From Amycolatopsis nigrescens CSC17Ta-90 (lineage in GTDB: Bacteria; Actinomycetota; Actinomycetes; Mycobacteriales; Pseudonocardiaceae), in assembly GCF_000384315.1 (NCBI RefSeq), contig NZ_ARVW01000001.1:5332157-5396156 (forward strand): DNA of 64,000 bases, in the 5' to 3' direction. The translations under genes were made by a program, and so were the position numbers. The notes beneath the pieces were generated by a model, which saw only the letters and a list, made by a program, of their open reading frames with translations, had not been told where the DNA came from and did no database searches. Below, piece after piece: positions 1-7,662 of this stretch. How positions within the stretch are numbered: the first letter of the stretch is position 1; every line of letters begins with the position of its first letter.

Positions 1-111
1 GGTGTCGCGGACACCGACCGCATCAGAGCCGATAGCCACCTCTACGCAATTCTCTTTGTCTCCCGAGTACGTTGACTTGCGCCAATTGGTGCGCAGGTCA
101 TGTGCCGTCAT
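1..111 (-). CDS. DUF397 domain protein (C-terminus cut by window edge)
   Basis: The visible N-terminal 37 residues begin MTAHDLRTNWRKSTYSG, followed by a Cys-Val-Glu-Val segment and a Val-Arg-Asp motif, the typical signature of the short actinobacterial DUF397 proteins. The ATG overlaps the stop of the upstream XRE gene (ATGA), so the two are translationally coupled. XRE/DUF5753 plus DUF397 pairs are a very common actinobacterial arrangement, some acting in developmental or antibiotic control; what this pair controls is unknown. The C-terminus lies outside the window. Confidence 0.85.
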   Translation of the reverse strand, partial: MTAHDLRTNWRKSTYSGDKENCVEVAIGSDAVGVRDT

Positions 112-950
112 TGTGTCCTCTCCATCTGGTCGATCACCTCGGCGATGAGCTTCAAGGAATTCTCGGGGCTCATCGCCTTTTCAGTGCGCAGTGTCGTTGC
201 GACCCTGCCGAACTCCGCCACGTCGTCGTCCTCGTAGATGAAGGCGCTGGAGCTTTGATGCTCGGCATAGACGATGGGCGGAGACTTCGCGAACTCGTAG
301 AAGACGAACCCACCGATCAGACCGCGATGCCATCCGGCGCCGGTGGGCACTACCCGTAGTTCGATATTCGGCTGCGCCTTCAGGGTCTTGACCAGGTAGC
401 GCAACTGCTCAAGATGTATTTCGGTGCCTCCGACGAGCGTATGCAGCGCGCTTTCGCCGATGAGTGCGACCATCTCGGTTGGGTCGGCCGTGGCCAGGAT
501 GTCTCGGCGTGCGTTGCGCAGCATGACCGCGTGCTCGTCGTTGCCGATGATCGCCCGCGCGTATACCGACGCCTGGAGCAGGCCCGGCATCATGAACGGG
601 GACCACTCAGTTATGCGCTGGGCAGTGCGCTCGCACTCCAGTACGCCACCCAGCGCGGGCGAGATACCGGGAATTCCACCGGCCAACCAGTTCGCATCCG
701 GATCAGTGGCGTTCCTGCCAAGATCGAGGATACGGTCCCTATCCTCGCCCGTTACACCAATGGCTTGCAGGTAGGCGCCGATGTCCTCCAGCTTCGGAAC
801 TCGCTTACCGGTTTCCCAGTACGAGATGGTCGAGTGGCCGATGCCCATCTTCTTGCCCACTTCGCGGACGCCAAGGCCCGCCGCTTCGCGCGCCTGACGC
901 ATCGCCGAAGCGAGCGCTCGGACGCGCGGAGTCCCAGTGGTCGCCACCAT
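108..950 (-). CDS. XRE-family helix-turn-helix regulator with DUF5753
   Basis: A cytoplasmic DNA-binding protein of about 280 residues. The N-terminus carries an XRE helix-turn-helix (VREVGKKMGIGHSTISYWE, about residues 20-38), and the rest matches the DUF5753 (Scr1-like) domain seen next to DUF397 proteins. I chose the ATG at 950 (MVATTG); an in-frame ATG three codons upstream is possible, and the longer open frame to 1160 crosses the divergent gene's promoter and is unlikely. The stop overlaps the DUF397 start. The palindromes at 1008-1042 are candidate sites for autoregulation and for control of the divergent small genes; this is inferred. Confidence 0.9.
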   Translation of the reverse strand: MVATTGTPRVRALASAMRQAREAAGLGVREVGKKMGIGHSTISYWETGKRVPKLEDIGAYLQAIGVTGEDRDRILDLGRNATDPDANWLAGGIPGISPALGGVLECERTAQRITEWSPFMMPGLLQASVYARAIIGNDEHAVMLRNARRDILATADPTEMVALIGESALHTLVGGTEIHLEQLRYLVKTLKAQPNIELRVVPTGAGWHRGLIGGFVFYEFAKSPPIVYAEHQSSSAFIYEDDDVAEFGRVATTLRTEKAMSPENSLKLIAEVIDQMERTQ

Positions 951-1007
951 GCACCACATCCTATCTAGGCCGTCACGGAGTGTTCCCCCGTATGGTGCAT
1001 TGTTAGG

Positions 1008-1042
1008 TGGTCGCGGACCAGTCATAGTGGTCGCAGACCACT
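1008..1042. promoter_or_regulatory. Paired palindromic operators between divergent genes
   Basis: Two perfect inverted repeats, TGGTCGCGGACCA (1008-1020) and AGTGGTCGCAGACCACT (1026-1042), share the arm TGGTC-N3-GACCA with centres 20 bp apart. They sit between the XRE gene and the small-gene operon, as expected for cooperative dimers of the XRE regulator. Confidence 0.6.
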
Positions 1043-1086
1043 TGAAGTGACGCACCACTCTAACCAGCTGCCAGCGGGAGGCGGAC

Positions 1087-1371
1087 ATGTGGCTACCGAT
1101 CGCATGGGTTGCGGCGATGCTGGCGGTGTTCGCTGCGTCGCTGTTCACGCACCGCATCATCGACCGGCCCGGACCCGTCTCCCGCTACCTGCGGTACCGG
1201 CTCCACATACGCCAGGTGCGCAGATCCTTTACTGCCGATCAGGACAGCAGCATGGCCAGCGCCCGGGGTCGGCACGCCGCTATCCCGCCCGAACGGCACG
1301 GCCTGCGTTGGCGGACCGTCATGGACGCCGAGCACGGCTTCGAGCACTACGAGAAGGTGGAGTGGCCGTGA
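1087..1371 (+). CDS. Small membrane-anchored hypothetical protein
   Basis: A 94-residue protein with one N-terminal membrane segment (WLPIAWVAAMLAVFAASLF) followed by a basic cytosolic tail rich in Arg, then an acidic C-terminus. I do not recognise a family. It follows a GGGAGGCGGAC ribosome-binding sequence and is the first of three genes with overlapping stop/start codons (GTGA at 1368-1371, ATGA at 1679-1682), so the three are co-translated. Association with the divergent XRE/DUF397 pair suggests a small accessory operon; its role is unknown. Confidence 0.65.
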   Translation: MWLPIAWVAAMLAVFAASLFTHRIIDRPGPVSRYLRYRLHIRQVRRSFTADQDSSMASARGRHAAIPPERHGLRWRTVMDAEHGFEHYEKVEWP

Positions 1372-1682
1372 CTGTGGCGCTAGTCCGGCTGAAGCGGGGC
1401 GTGGTCGGCGAAACCAGGCGGTGCGTGCACCTCGGAAAGACCTACGACGCCGCAGCGCGCACGGTAACGACGTGGTGCGGTCAGGCGCTCAAGGTCGAGC
1501 AGTTGGAACTCCTGAATGGCCCCCAGGGGTCGGTGTGTGAGGCGTGCCTGCGCCATTCACCCGGCAACGGCGCCTCCCCTGAGCCCCTGATCGCCGTAAC
1601 TCTCCCCCAGGGCGGCGGTCAGGTGTACACCCCGGCGGGTTCGGATGCCCCCGAATCCGGGCCCGCCGGGGGCCAAGCATGA
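1368..1682 (+). CDS. Small cysteine-containing hypothetical protein
   Basis: A 104-residue protein starting at a GTG that overlaps the previous stop (GTGA). It has scattered cysteines (RRCVHLG, TWCG, VCEACL), suggesting a zinc-ribbon-like core, and a low-complexity Gly/Pro-rich tail. The Cys-x-x-Cys pair resembles that of its downstream neighbour. Such short proteins with xWCG and CxxC motifs are frequent next to XRE/DUF397 genes in actinomycetes; no function is known to me. The overlap, codon bias and position support a real gene. Confidence 0.6.
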   Translation: MTVALVRLKRGVVGETRRCVHLGKTYDAAARTVTTWCGQALKVEQLELLNGPQGSVCEACLRHSPGNGASPEPLIAVTLPQGGGQVYTPAGSDAPESGPAGGQA

Positions 1683-1933
1683 CCCGGGTGCACGTGGTCA
1701 TGCCACGCGCGGACCGCGGGTCGGGTGCGGGCATGTTCCATTTCACGGACACCGAGCCCGATAGCGACGCGCCGGTTCGTGGACGCTGCGGGCGGGAGTT
1801 CGAACGGTGCGGCCTCGACTGGATGTCCGATGCGTTCCGCGCGCCCCGGCGGCTCACCTGCCCAGGCTGCCTGGTGGAGATGCCGTTCACCGCGCCGGTC
1901 GAAAGTCTCCGGTTCGACCCGCCGTCCAGATAG
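1679..1933 (+). CDS. Small zinc-ribbon-like hypothetical protein
   Basis: An 84-residue protein whose ATG overlaps the stop of the preceding gene (ATGA). Cysteines at RGRCG, ERCG and CPGC could form a four-cysteine metal site. It is the last gene of the three-gene operon and is followed by a strong hairpin terminator at 2016-2052. I assign no function; the CxxC arrangement and tight coupling suggest it works with the preceding Cys-containing protein. Confidence 0.6.
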   Translation: MTRVHVVMPRADRGSGAGMFHFTDTEPDSDAPVRGRCGREFERCGLDWMSDAFRAPRRLTCPGCLVEMPFTAPVESLRFDPPSR

Positions 1934-2015
1934 CCGTTGGCCTGACCCGCAACCATCATCATGATCACGGATCGCGAACTCAGCTGTTCGGGAATCTGTT
2001 CAGGCCAAAGAGAAA

Positions 2016-2052
2016 GGGGACTTCACCGCGGGGTGAAGGCGGTGAAGTCCCC
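2016..2052. terminator. Bidirectional hairpin terminator
   Basis: A perfect 14-bp inverted repeat (GGGGACTTCACCGC and its complement) with a 9-nt loop lies between the convergent small-gene operon and the flavin monooxygenase gene. Confidence 0.8.
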
Positions 2053-2075
2053 CTGGTCCCGACCCGGCGGCCCCG

Positions 2076-3434
2076 TCAAGCCGCCGGCCGGGACCGGTCC
2101 GGTGCCGGCCGGCGGACGGCGTGCCGGAACACCCGTGCCATCATGGCCGGCCGCATCAGCGCCGTCGGCGGGTCCATCAGCCCGGCCACCCGCATGAAAC
2201 CCGCGGTGACACTGGCGTCCTTGGTGGCGGCGTACTGCAGCCGCGCCAGATAGGCGTTGCCGGCCCGCACCTTCAGCGTGCGCTTTCCCTCCACCCCGGG
2301 GAAGTCGAGGTCGCCGCCGGCGGAGATCTCCCACGGGATGTCGACCACGCGGGCCATGTCCCGCAGGAACGCGCCCGGCTCCGGGACGGTGCCCCGCCGC
2401 AGGTGCTCCCGCAGCTTCAACGCCTCGATCGACGCGACGCTCATGCCCTGGCCGTAGACCGGGTTGAAGCTGCACAGCGCGTCCCCGAGCACGAGCAGCC
2501 GGGCGGGAAAGCGGTCCAGCCGCTCGTAGCGGCGGCGCACGCTCGCCGGGAACTTGAACGACACGGCGTCGTCGAGCGGTTCGGCGTCGCGCACGCCCCG
2601 GTACACGTCCGGGACCGGCAGCGACCGGGCGAACTCGAGGAAGCCGGCCTGGTCGGTCGGCGGGTGGTCGCCGAGGATGCCGGTCAGCGAAAGGATGGCA
2701 ACGTCCTTGCCGACCTGGCCGAAGAACGCCCCGCGCGGATGCGCCGGGGAGGCGACCGGGTTGATCGACTGGACGCCGTCGAACATCTCCGGCGTGGACC
2801 GGAAGAGCCGGGTCGTGTAGGCGAGGCCGACCTTCACCCGCTCCTCTTCCGGCCGGCCGTAGCCGAACTCCTCCAGCCACGCCGGGGTGCGCGAGCCGCG
2901 CCCGGTCGCGTCGACGACCAGATCCGCCGCCAGCAGCTCCTCGGCGGAACCCGTCGCCCGCCGCCGCACCCGCACGCCGACGATCCGGCCGTTGTCCGCG
3001 GTGGCGGTGAGGCCGAGGATGTCGCACTCTTCGAGGAAGTCCACATTCGCCAGCTCGGCCACCCGCGCGCGGATGTGGTTCTCCAGCACCGGCCGCGGCG
3101 CGGTCACCGAAACCAGCCCGGTGCGGGCGGGCTTGAGCTTGCGGCCGTTGAAGAACCAGCGCATCTCGGCCAGGTCGCCGGTCGGCACCCCGGTGGCGCG
3201 AAGCTCGTCGGTGAAACCGGGGAACAGCTCTTCGAGGTTCAGCTGGCCGCGGGCGTGCAGACCGTGCGCGTGCCGGGTGTGCGGGGTGCCGCGCCTGGCC
3301 TCGGCGACCCCGAGCACCTTGTCGCGGTCCACCACCAGCACGCGGCCGTAGTGCTCGGCCAGCACCCGCGCCGCGAGGATCCCGGCGATGCTCCCGCCGA
3401 GCACCACGGCGCGGCGTCCGATGTCTCTGGTCAT
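2076..3434 (-). CDS. FAD-dependent monooxygenase, epoxidase-like (LasC/MonCI-type family)
   Basis: A 452-residue flavoprotein with an N-terminal Rossmann FAD motif (VVLGGSIAGILAARVLAEHY, about 9-28), the [10 protein letters not shown] segment near residue 180 and the FAD-ribityl GD motif ([18 protein letters not shown] near 320). The RRGTPHTRHAHGLHARG segment is typical of the flavin epoxidase/hydroxylase family that includes polyether epoxidases. It is about as long as, and clearly paralogous to, the gene just upstream (3440-4819), 5 nt away. An AGGAGG ribosome-binding site precedes the ATG at 3434. With an epoxide hydrolase encoded divergently next door, epoxidation of an alkene is the best guess; aromatic hydroxylation is the alternative. 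Confidence 0.88.
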   Translation of the reverse strand: MTRDIGRRAVVLGGSIAGILAARVLAEHYGRVLVVDRDKVLGVAEARRGTPHTRHAHGLHARGQLNLEELFPGFTDELRATGVPTGDLAEMRWFFNGRKLKPARTGLVSVTAPRPVLENHIRARVAELANVDFLEECDILGLTATADNGRIVGVRVRRRATGSAEELLAADLVVDATGRGSRTPAWLEEFGYGRPEEERVKVGLAYTTRLFRSTPEMFDGVQSINPVASPAHPRGAFFGQVGKDVAILSLTGILGDHPPTDQAGFLEFARSLPVPDVYRGVRDAEPLDDAVSFKFPASVRRRYERLDRFPARLLVLGDALCSFNPVYGQGMSVASIEALKLREHLRRGTVPEPGAFLRDMARVVDIPWEISAGGDLDFPGVEGKRTLKVRAGNAYLARLQYAATKDASVTAGFMRVAGLMDPPTALMRPAMMARVFRHAVRRPAPDRSRPAA

Positions 3435-3439
3435 CGGGG

Positions 3440-4819
3440 CTACCTCCTGGCAGAAAGGTCGGGGGACGGTGTGCCGGAGGTGGACTCCAGTGGACGGCGG
3501 GCGTTGCGCAGCACGCGGACCAGCATCCCGGGGCGCATCAGCGCCTGCGGCGGCTCGACGAGCCCGGCCACCCGCATGAAGGTCCTGGTGATGCTGCCGT
3601 CGCGGGTGGCGGCGGCCTGAAGCTTGGCCATGTACCCGTTCATCGCGCGCACCTTCAGCGGCCGTGCGCCCTGGATGTCGGGGAAGCTCAGGTCGCCGCC
3701 GGCCGAAATGCCCCACGGCACCTCGATCACGTCGGAGATGTCCTTGAGGAATTCCAGCGGCCGCGGCGGGACTCCGCGGCGCAGGTGCTCGCGCAGCGTC
3801 AGCGATTCCAAAGCCGCCACGGTCATGCCCTGGCCGTACACGGGGTTGAAGCTGCACGCCGCGTCCCCGAGCACGAGCAGCCGCTCGGGAAAGCGTTCCA
3901 GCCGCTCGTAATGGCGCCGGAAACTCGCCGGGTAGCGGAACGACACCGGGTCGTCCAGTGGTTCGGCGTCCCGCACGGCGCGGTAGATCTCCGGCACCGG
4001 CAGGGAACGGCACCATTCGAGGAAACCGTCCGGGTCGGTCGGCGCGCTGTCGCCGAGAACGCCGGTGAGCGACAGTGCGGTGAAGCCGTCTTCGATGCGG
4101 GTGAAGAAGGCGCCTCGCGGGTGCGACGGGGTGGACACCGGGTTGATCGACACGTCCCGGCCGAACACCTCGTCCGCGGGCAGCCGGTAGCGGCGGGTGG
4201 TGTAGCTCAGGTCGATCTTCACCCGGTCTTCGGTCGGCCGGGCGTAGCCCAGCTCGGCCAGCCAGCCGGGGGTCCGCGAGCCGCGGCCGGTGGCGTCCAC
4301 CACCAGATCGGCCTCGATGGTCTCTTCGGCGCCGGTGGCATGCCGCCACACCCGCACCCCGGTCACCCTGGTTCGGTCCAGGGTGCTCGTCAGGCCGGCG
4401 ATGTCGCATTCTTCGGCGAAGGACACGTTCGCCAGCGCGGCCACCCGGGTGCGCACCTGACGTTCCAGCCGGGGCCTGGTCGCGGCCACGCAGGTCAGCC
4501 CGGAGGGCGCGGACGCGAGGCGGCGGCCGTTGAAGTACCAGCGCACGGTGTCGGACAGGTCCGAAAGCGGCACCCCGTCCGCGACCATCTCGCCGGTGAA
4601 CCCGGGGAACAGCTCCTCGATGATCTGCTGGCCACGCGCCAGCAGGCCGTGCACGTGCCGCCCCTGCGGTACGCCGCGCCTGGCCGAGGTGACGCCGAGC
4701 AGCCGGTCGCGGTCGACCACCAGCACCTGCGCGTATGCCTCGGAGAGCACCCGCGCCGCGAGCAGCCCGGCCATGCTGCCGCCGAGCACCACTGCTCGGT
4801 CTCCGATGAGCTTTCCCAT
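3440..4819 (-). CDS. FAD-dependent monooxygenase, epoxidase-like (paralogue of 2076-3434)
   Basis: A 459-residue single-component flavin monooxygenase. FAD motif [20 protein letters not shown] lies at 10-29, [16 protein letters not shown] at 48-63, [14 protein letters not shown] at 171-184 and [19 protein letters not shown] at 314-332. It is the promoter-proximal member of a two-gene operon and shares most of its motifs with the downstream copy, so the pair arose by duplication, perhaps to act on two alkenes or in sequence. AGGAGGT precedes the ATG. A GAAGACG motif lies about 55 nt upstream. No separate flavin reductase is expected for this family. The substrate is unknown. Confidence 0.88.
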   Translation of the reverse strand: MGKLIGDRAVVLGGSMAGLLAARVLSEAYAQVLVVDRDRLLGVTSARRGVPQGRHVHGLLARGQQIIEELFPGFTGEMVADGVPLSDLSDTVRWYFNGRRLASAPSGLTCVAATRPRLERQVRTRVAALANVSFAEECDIAGLTSTLDRTRVTGVRVWRHATGAEETIEADLVVDATGRGSRTPGWLAELGYARPTEDRVKIDLSYTTRRYRLPADEVFGRDVSINPVSTPSHPRGAFFTRIEDGFTALSLTGVLGDSAPTDPDGFLEWCRSLPVPEIYRAVRDAEPLDDPVSFRYPASFRRHYERLERFPERLLVLGDAACSFNPVYGQGMTVAALESLTLREHLRRGVPPRPLEFLKDISDVIEVPWGISAGGDLSFPDIQGARPLKVRAMNGYMAKLQAAATRDGSITRTFMRVAGLVEPPQALMRPGMLVRVLRNARRPLESTSGTPSPDLSARR

Positions 4820-4872
4820 GGGCGTTACCTCCTGAAGGCGGGTGCCCGACGAGCGTCCCACTCGCGCTCCGG

Positions 4873-4885
4873 CGGTCACGTCTTC
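4873..4885 (-). promoter_or_regulatory. GAAGACG-type motif upstream of the monooxygenase operon
   Basis: GAAGACGTGACCG on the minus strand, 53 nt from the start of the 4819 gene, resembles the exact GAAGACGCCC sites at 6180, 27729 and 33971. It may be a cluster-wide regulator site; unproven. Confidence 0.35.
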
Positions 4886-5004
4886 TCGTTTGCGCGCAAG
4901 GCTTTCCCGCGCGGGGGCGGCGCAAGGGCGGAGACGCGGCGTGCTCGCGGGACGCCGCACAATCCGTTTCGAACGCGCCGTTCCGCCGACCGACGAGGTG
5001 CCCG

Positions 5005-6159
5005 ATGCAGCCCTTCCGAATCGAGATCCCCGAAGCCGACCTGGTGGATCTGCGCCGACGGCTCGCCGACACGCGGTGGCCGGTGGACCCGCCGGGGGAG
5101 CCGTGGCGGCGCGGCGTGCCGACGAGCTACCTCCAGGAGCTCGTCGAGTACTGGCGCACCACCTTCGACTGGCGCGCGGCCGAGGCGGAGCTCAACCGGT
5201 ATCCCCAGTTCGTCACCGAGATCGACGGGACGAACGTGCACTTCCTGCACGTCCGCTCACCCGAGCCGGACGCCACCCCGCTGCTGCTCACGCACGGCTG
5301 GCCGGGTTCGGTGGCCGAGTTCCTCGACGTGATCGGGCCGCTGAGCGATCCGCGGGCGCACGGCGGGGATCCGGCGGACGCCTTCCACCTGGTCATCCCC
5401 AGCCTGCCAGGGTTCGGGTTCTCCGGCGCGGTGCCGGACACCGGCTGGACCGCGCTGCGGGTCGCCGGTGCGTGGGCGGAGCTGATGCGCCGCCTCGGCT
5501 ACGACCGGTACCTGGCACAGGGCGGTGACATCGGCTCCGGCGTCTCGATCGACCTCGGCCGGATCGACCAGGAGCACGTGGCCGGGGTGCACGTCAACAT
5601 GCTGATGACCTTTCCCAGCGGTGACCCCGGCGAGCTGACCGGGCTGACCGGCTCCGAGCAGGACCGGCTGGCCAGGATGGCGCGTTTCGACAGCGAGCTC
5701 TCCGGCTACATGAAACTGCAGGCCACCCGCCCGCAAACGCTTTCGTTCGGCCTCACCGACTCGCCGGTGGGGCAGCTCGCCTGGATAGCCGAGAAGTTCC
5801 GCGACTGGACCGGTGCGGCCAAGGTGCCCGAGGACGCGGTGGACCGCGACCGGATGCTCACCATCGTGACCATCTACTGGCTGACCCGTACCGCGGGCAG
5901 TTCCGCGGCGATCTACTTCGAGGACGCGGGCAAGCTCGACGACATCACCAGCGGGGTGCGGCCGGCGCCCAGCACCGTGCCGCTCGGGGTCGCGGTGTTC
6001 CCGGACGACATCTTCCTGCCGCTGCGGCGGCTCGCCGAGCGGGACCACGGCAACATCGTGCACTGGTCCGAACTCGACCGCGGCGGTCACTTCCCCGCGC
6101 TGGAACAGCCGGAGCAGCTCGTCGCCGACATCAGGGCGTTCGCCGCCGGTCTCGGCTGA
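5005..6159 (+). CDS. Epoxide hydrolase with EHN N-terminal domain
   Basis: A 384-residue alpha/beta-hydrolase. The N-terminal ~110 residues match the epoxide hydrolase N-terminal (EHN) cap ([23 protein letters not shown]), followed by the oxyanion motif HGWPGS, the nucleophile in GGDIGS (Asp) and the catalytic His in [11 protein letters not shown], so the active site is intact. The family opens epoxides to vicinal diols. It is divergent from the two epoxidase-like genes, which suggests a coupled epoxidation/hydrolysis step. The family includes the enediyne-pathway hydrolase SgcF, but also many general detoxification enzymes. GAGG precedes the ATG. Confidence 0.9.
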   Translation: MQPFRIEIPEADLVDLRRRLADTRWPVDPPGEPWRRGVPTSYLQELVEYWRTTFDWRAAEAELNRYPQFVTEIDGTNVHFLHVRSPEPDATPLLLTHGWPGSVAEFLDVIGPLSDPRAHGGDPADAFHLVIPSLPGFGFSGAVPDTGWTALRVAGAWAELMRRLGYDRYLAQGGDIGSGVSIDLGRIDQEHVAGVHVNMLMTFPSGDPGELTGLTGSEQDRLARMARFDSELSGYMKLQATRPQTLSFGLTDSPVGQLAWIAEKFRDWTGAAKVPEDAVDRDRMLTIVTIYWLTRTAGSSAAIYFEDAGKLDDITSGVRPAPSTVPLGVAVFPDDIFLPLRRLAERDHGNIVHWSELDRGGHFPALEQPEQLVADIRAFAAGLG

Positions 6160-6179
6160 AACTGCGCAACCACAAGGAA

Positions 6180-6190
6180 GAAGACGCCCG
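6180..6190 (+). promoter_or_regulatory. GAAGACGCCCG motif
   Basis: An exact copy of the recurring GAAGACGCCCG motif, 44 nt before the start of the FAD oxidase gene at 6235. Other exact copies are at 27729-27739 and 33971-33981. Confidence 0.4.
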
Positions 6191-6234
6191 ACTCCCGGTG
6201 TCACGATCGACTCCTGCCTACGGGAGGGGAGTTC

Positions 6235-7617
6235 ATGACCACGATCGACGAGCCGGGCACGAGCATCGCGCTGCCCGCCGAACCCGCTTACCAGGACGCG
6301 ACCCGGGTGTTCAACCTGGCCGCACCGGCCCGGCCGGCGGCGGCGCTGACCGCGCGCACCGTCGAGGAGATCCGGGCCGCGCTGCGGTATGCGGAGAGCG
6401 AAGGGTTGCCGGTGCGGGTGCACACCACCGGGCACGCGTCGGCCGCGGTCCGGCCCATCCTGGACTCGCTGCTGATCCGGACCAGGCTGACGGGCGGGGT
6501 CGAGATCGACGCCGCCCGGCGGGTGGCGCGGATCCCGGCGGGCACTTGCTGGGGCGCGGTGGTCGAGGCCGCCTGCGAGCACGGCCTGACCGCGGCGCAC
6601 GGTTCGTCGGCGACGGTCGGCGTGGTCGGCTATCTGCTGGGCGGCGGAATGAGCTTCTACGGCCGCAAGCGCGGCCTGGCAGCGAACAGCGTCCGCGCCA
6701 TCGAGCTGGTCACCGCGGACGGTGAACCGCGCCGGGTGGACGCGTCGGCCGACCCGGAGCTGTTCTGGGCGCTGCGCGGCGGTGGCGGGGGCTTCGGTGT
6801 CGTCACCGCGGTCGAGCTCGGCCTGTTCCCCGCCGCCGAGGTGATCACCGGTGCGGCCTACTGGCCCGCCGCGCACGCCGGGCGCCTGCTGTCGGTCTGG
6901 CGTCGGTGGACCCTGGACGCGCCGTGGGACGTGACCACCTCGATGCGGATGATGAACCTGCCGCGGGCGCCGAACGTGCCGCCCGAGCTGGCGGCCGGCC
7001 CGACGTTGTGCGTGGACGGCGCGGTGCTCTGCGAGGACGGCGACCTGGCCGGCGCGAGCAGCCACGCGGAGGATCTGCTCGGGCCGCTGCGCGCGGTGGC
7101 CGAGCCGGTGCTCGACACCTGGCAGACGACAACGGCTTCGGCCGTGCTGCACGCGCATATGGACCCTGACCAGCCGATGCCCGTCATCGGCGACCACCTG
7201 CTGCTCGGCGAGCTCGGTGCCGATGGTGCCGCCGAGTTCCTGCGCGTGCTCGGCGAGGGCTCCGGCTCCCCGCTGATCGCGGCCGGGCTGCGCCAGCTCG
7301 GCGGCGCGTACTCGGTGCCGCCCCCGGACGCCGGCGCGCTCGGTCATTTCGAGGCCCGCTATTCCTACGCGGGTTCCGGGGTGCCGATGGGCGGGGTCAC
7401 CGCCGAGGAGCTCAGGGCCCACTGCGAGAAGGTGCGGGAGGCGCTCGGACCGTGGGACACCGGCCGGACCGCGCCCTCGTTCGTGGAACATTTCGGGCAG
7501 CCACAAGGACATCTCACCGAGGAGCAGGTGCTGGCCGTGGACCGCGTCCGCGCGCGGGTGGATCCGGGCGGGCTCTTCCGCGGGGACATCGCCCCCAACG
7601 CGACCGCACTCGGCTGA
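6235..7617 (+). CDS. FAD-linked oxidase, berberine-bridge-like (monocovalent type)
   Basis: A 460-residue PCMH-type FAD oxidase with a C-terminal berberine-bridge segment ending VDPGGLFRGD. The His that normally carries FAD is present (VHTTGHA, His67), but the second anchor Cys is absent (GSSATVGVVGYLLGGG, about 123-138), so FAD would be held by one covalent bond at most. This family oxidises alcohols or forms rings by C-H oxidation. GGGAGGGGA precedes the ATG. It has its own upstream GAAGACGCCCG motif and is followed by a hairpin terminator. A second, distant member of the same family is at 13985-15541. Confidence 0.88.
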   Translation: MTTIDEPGTSIALPAEPAYQDATRVFNLAAPARPAAALTARTVEEIRAALRYAESEGLPVRVHTTGHASAAVRPILDSLLIRTRLTGGVEIDAARRVARIPAGTCWGAVVEAACEHGLTAAHGSSATVGVVGYLLGGGMSFYGRKRGLAANSVRAIELVTADGEPRRVDASADPELFWALRGGGGGFGVVTAVELGLFPAAEVITGAAYWPAAHAGRLLSVWRRWTLDAPWDVTTSMRMMNLPRAPNVPPELAAGPTLCVDGAVLCEDGDLAGASSHAEDLLGPLRAVAEPVLDTWQTTTASAVLHAHMDPDQPMPVIGDHLLLGELGADGAAEFLRVLGEGSGSPLIAAGLRQLGGAYSVPPPDAGALGHFEARYSYAGSGVPMGGVTAEELRAHCEKVREALGPWDTGRTAPSFVEHFGQPQGHLTEEQVLAVDRVRARVDPGGLFRGDIAPNATALG

Positions 7618-7621
7618 TCGG

Positions 7622-7656
7622 CCTGTCACCGCCGGCGGTGGGCCGGCGGTGACAGG
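7622..7656. terminator. Bidirectional hairpin terminator
   Basis: A perfect 15-bp inverted repeat (CCTGTCACCGCCGGC arm, loop GGTGG) lies between the convergent FAD oxidase and peptidase genes. Confidence 0.85.
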
Positions 7657-7662
7657 GCCGCT

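Noticed and set aside
2121..3620. 499-codon plus-strand open frame
   Set aside because: Antisense to the two flavin monooxygenases, whose motifs and AGGAGG sites define the true strand.
5257..7629. 790-codon minus-strand open frame
   Set aside because: It is antisense to the epoxide hydrolase and FAD oxidase genes; the open frame is a by-product of high-GC codon bias.
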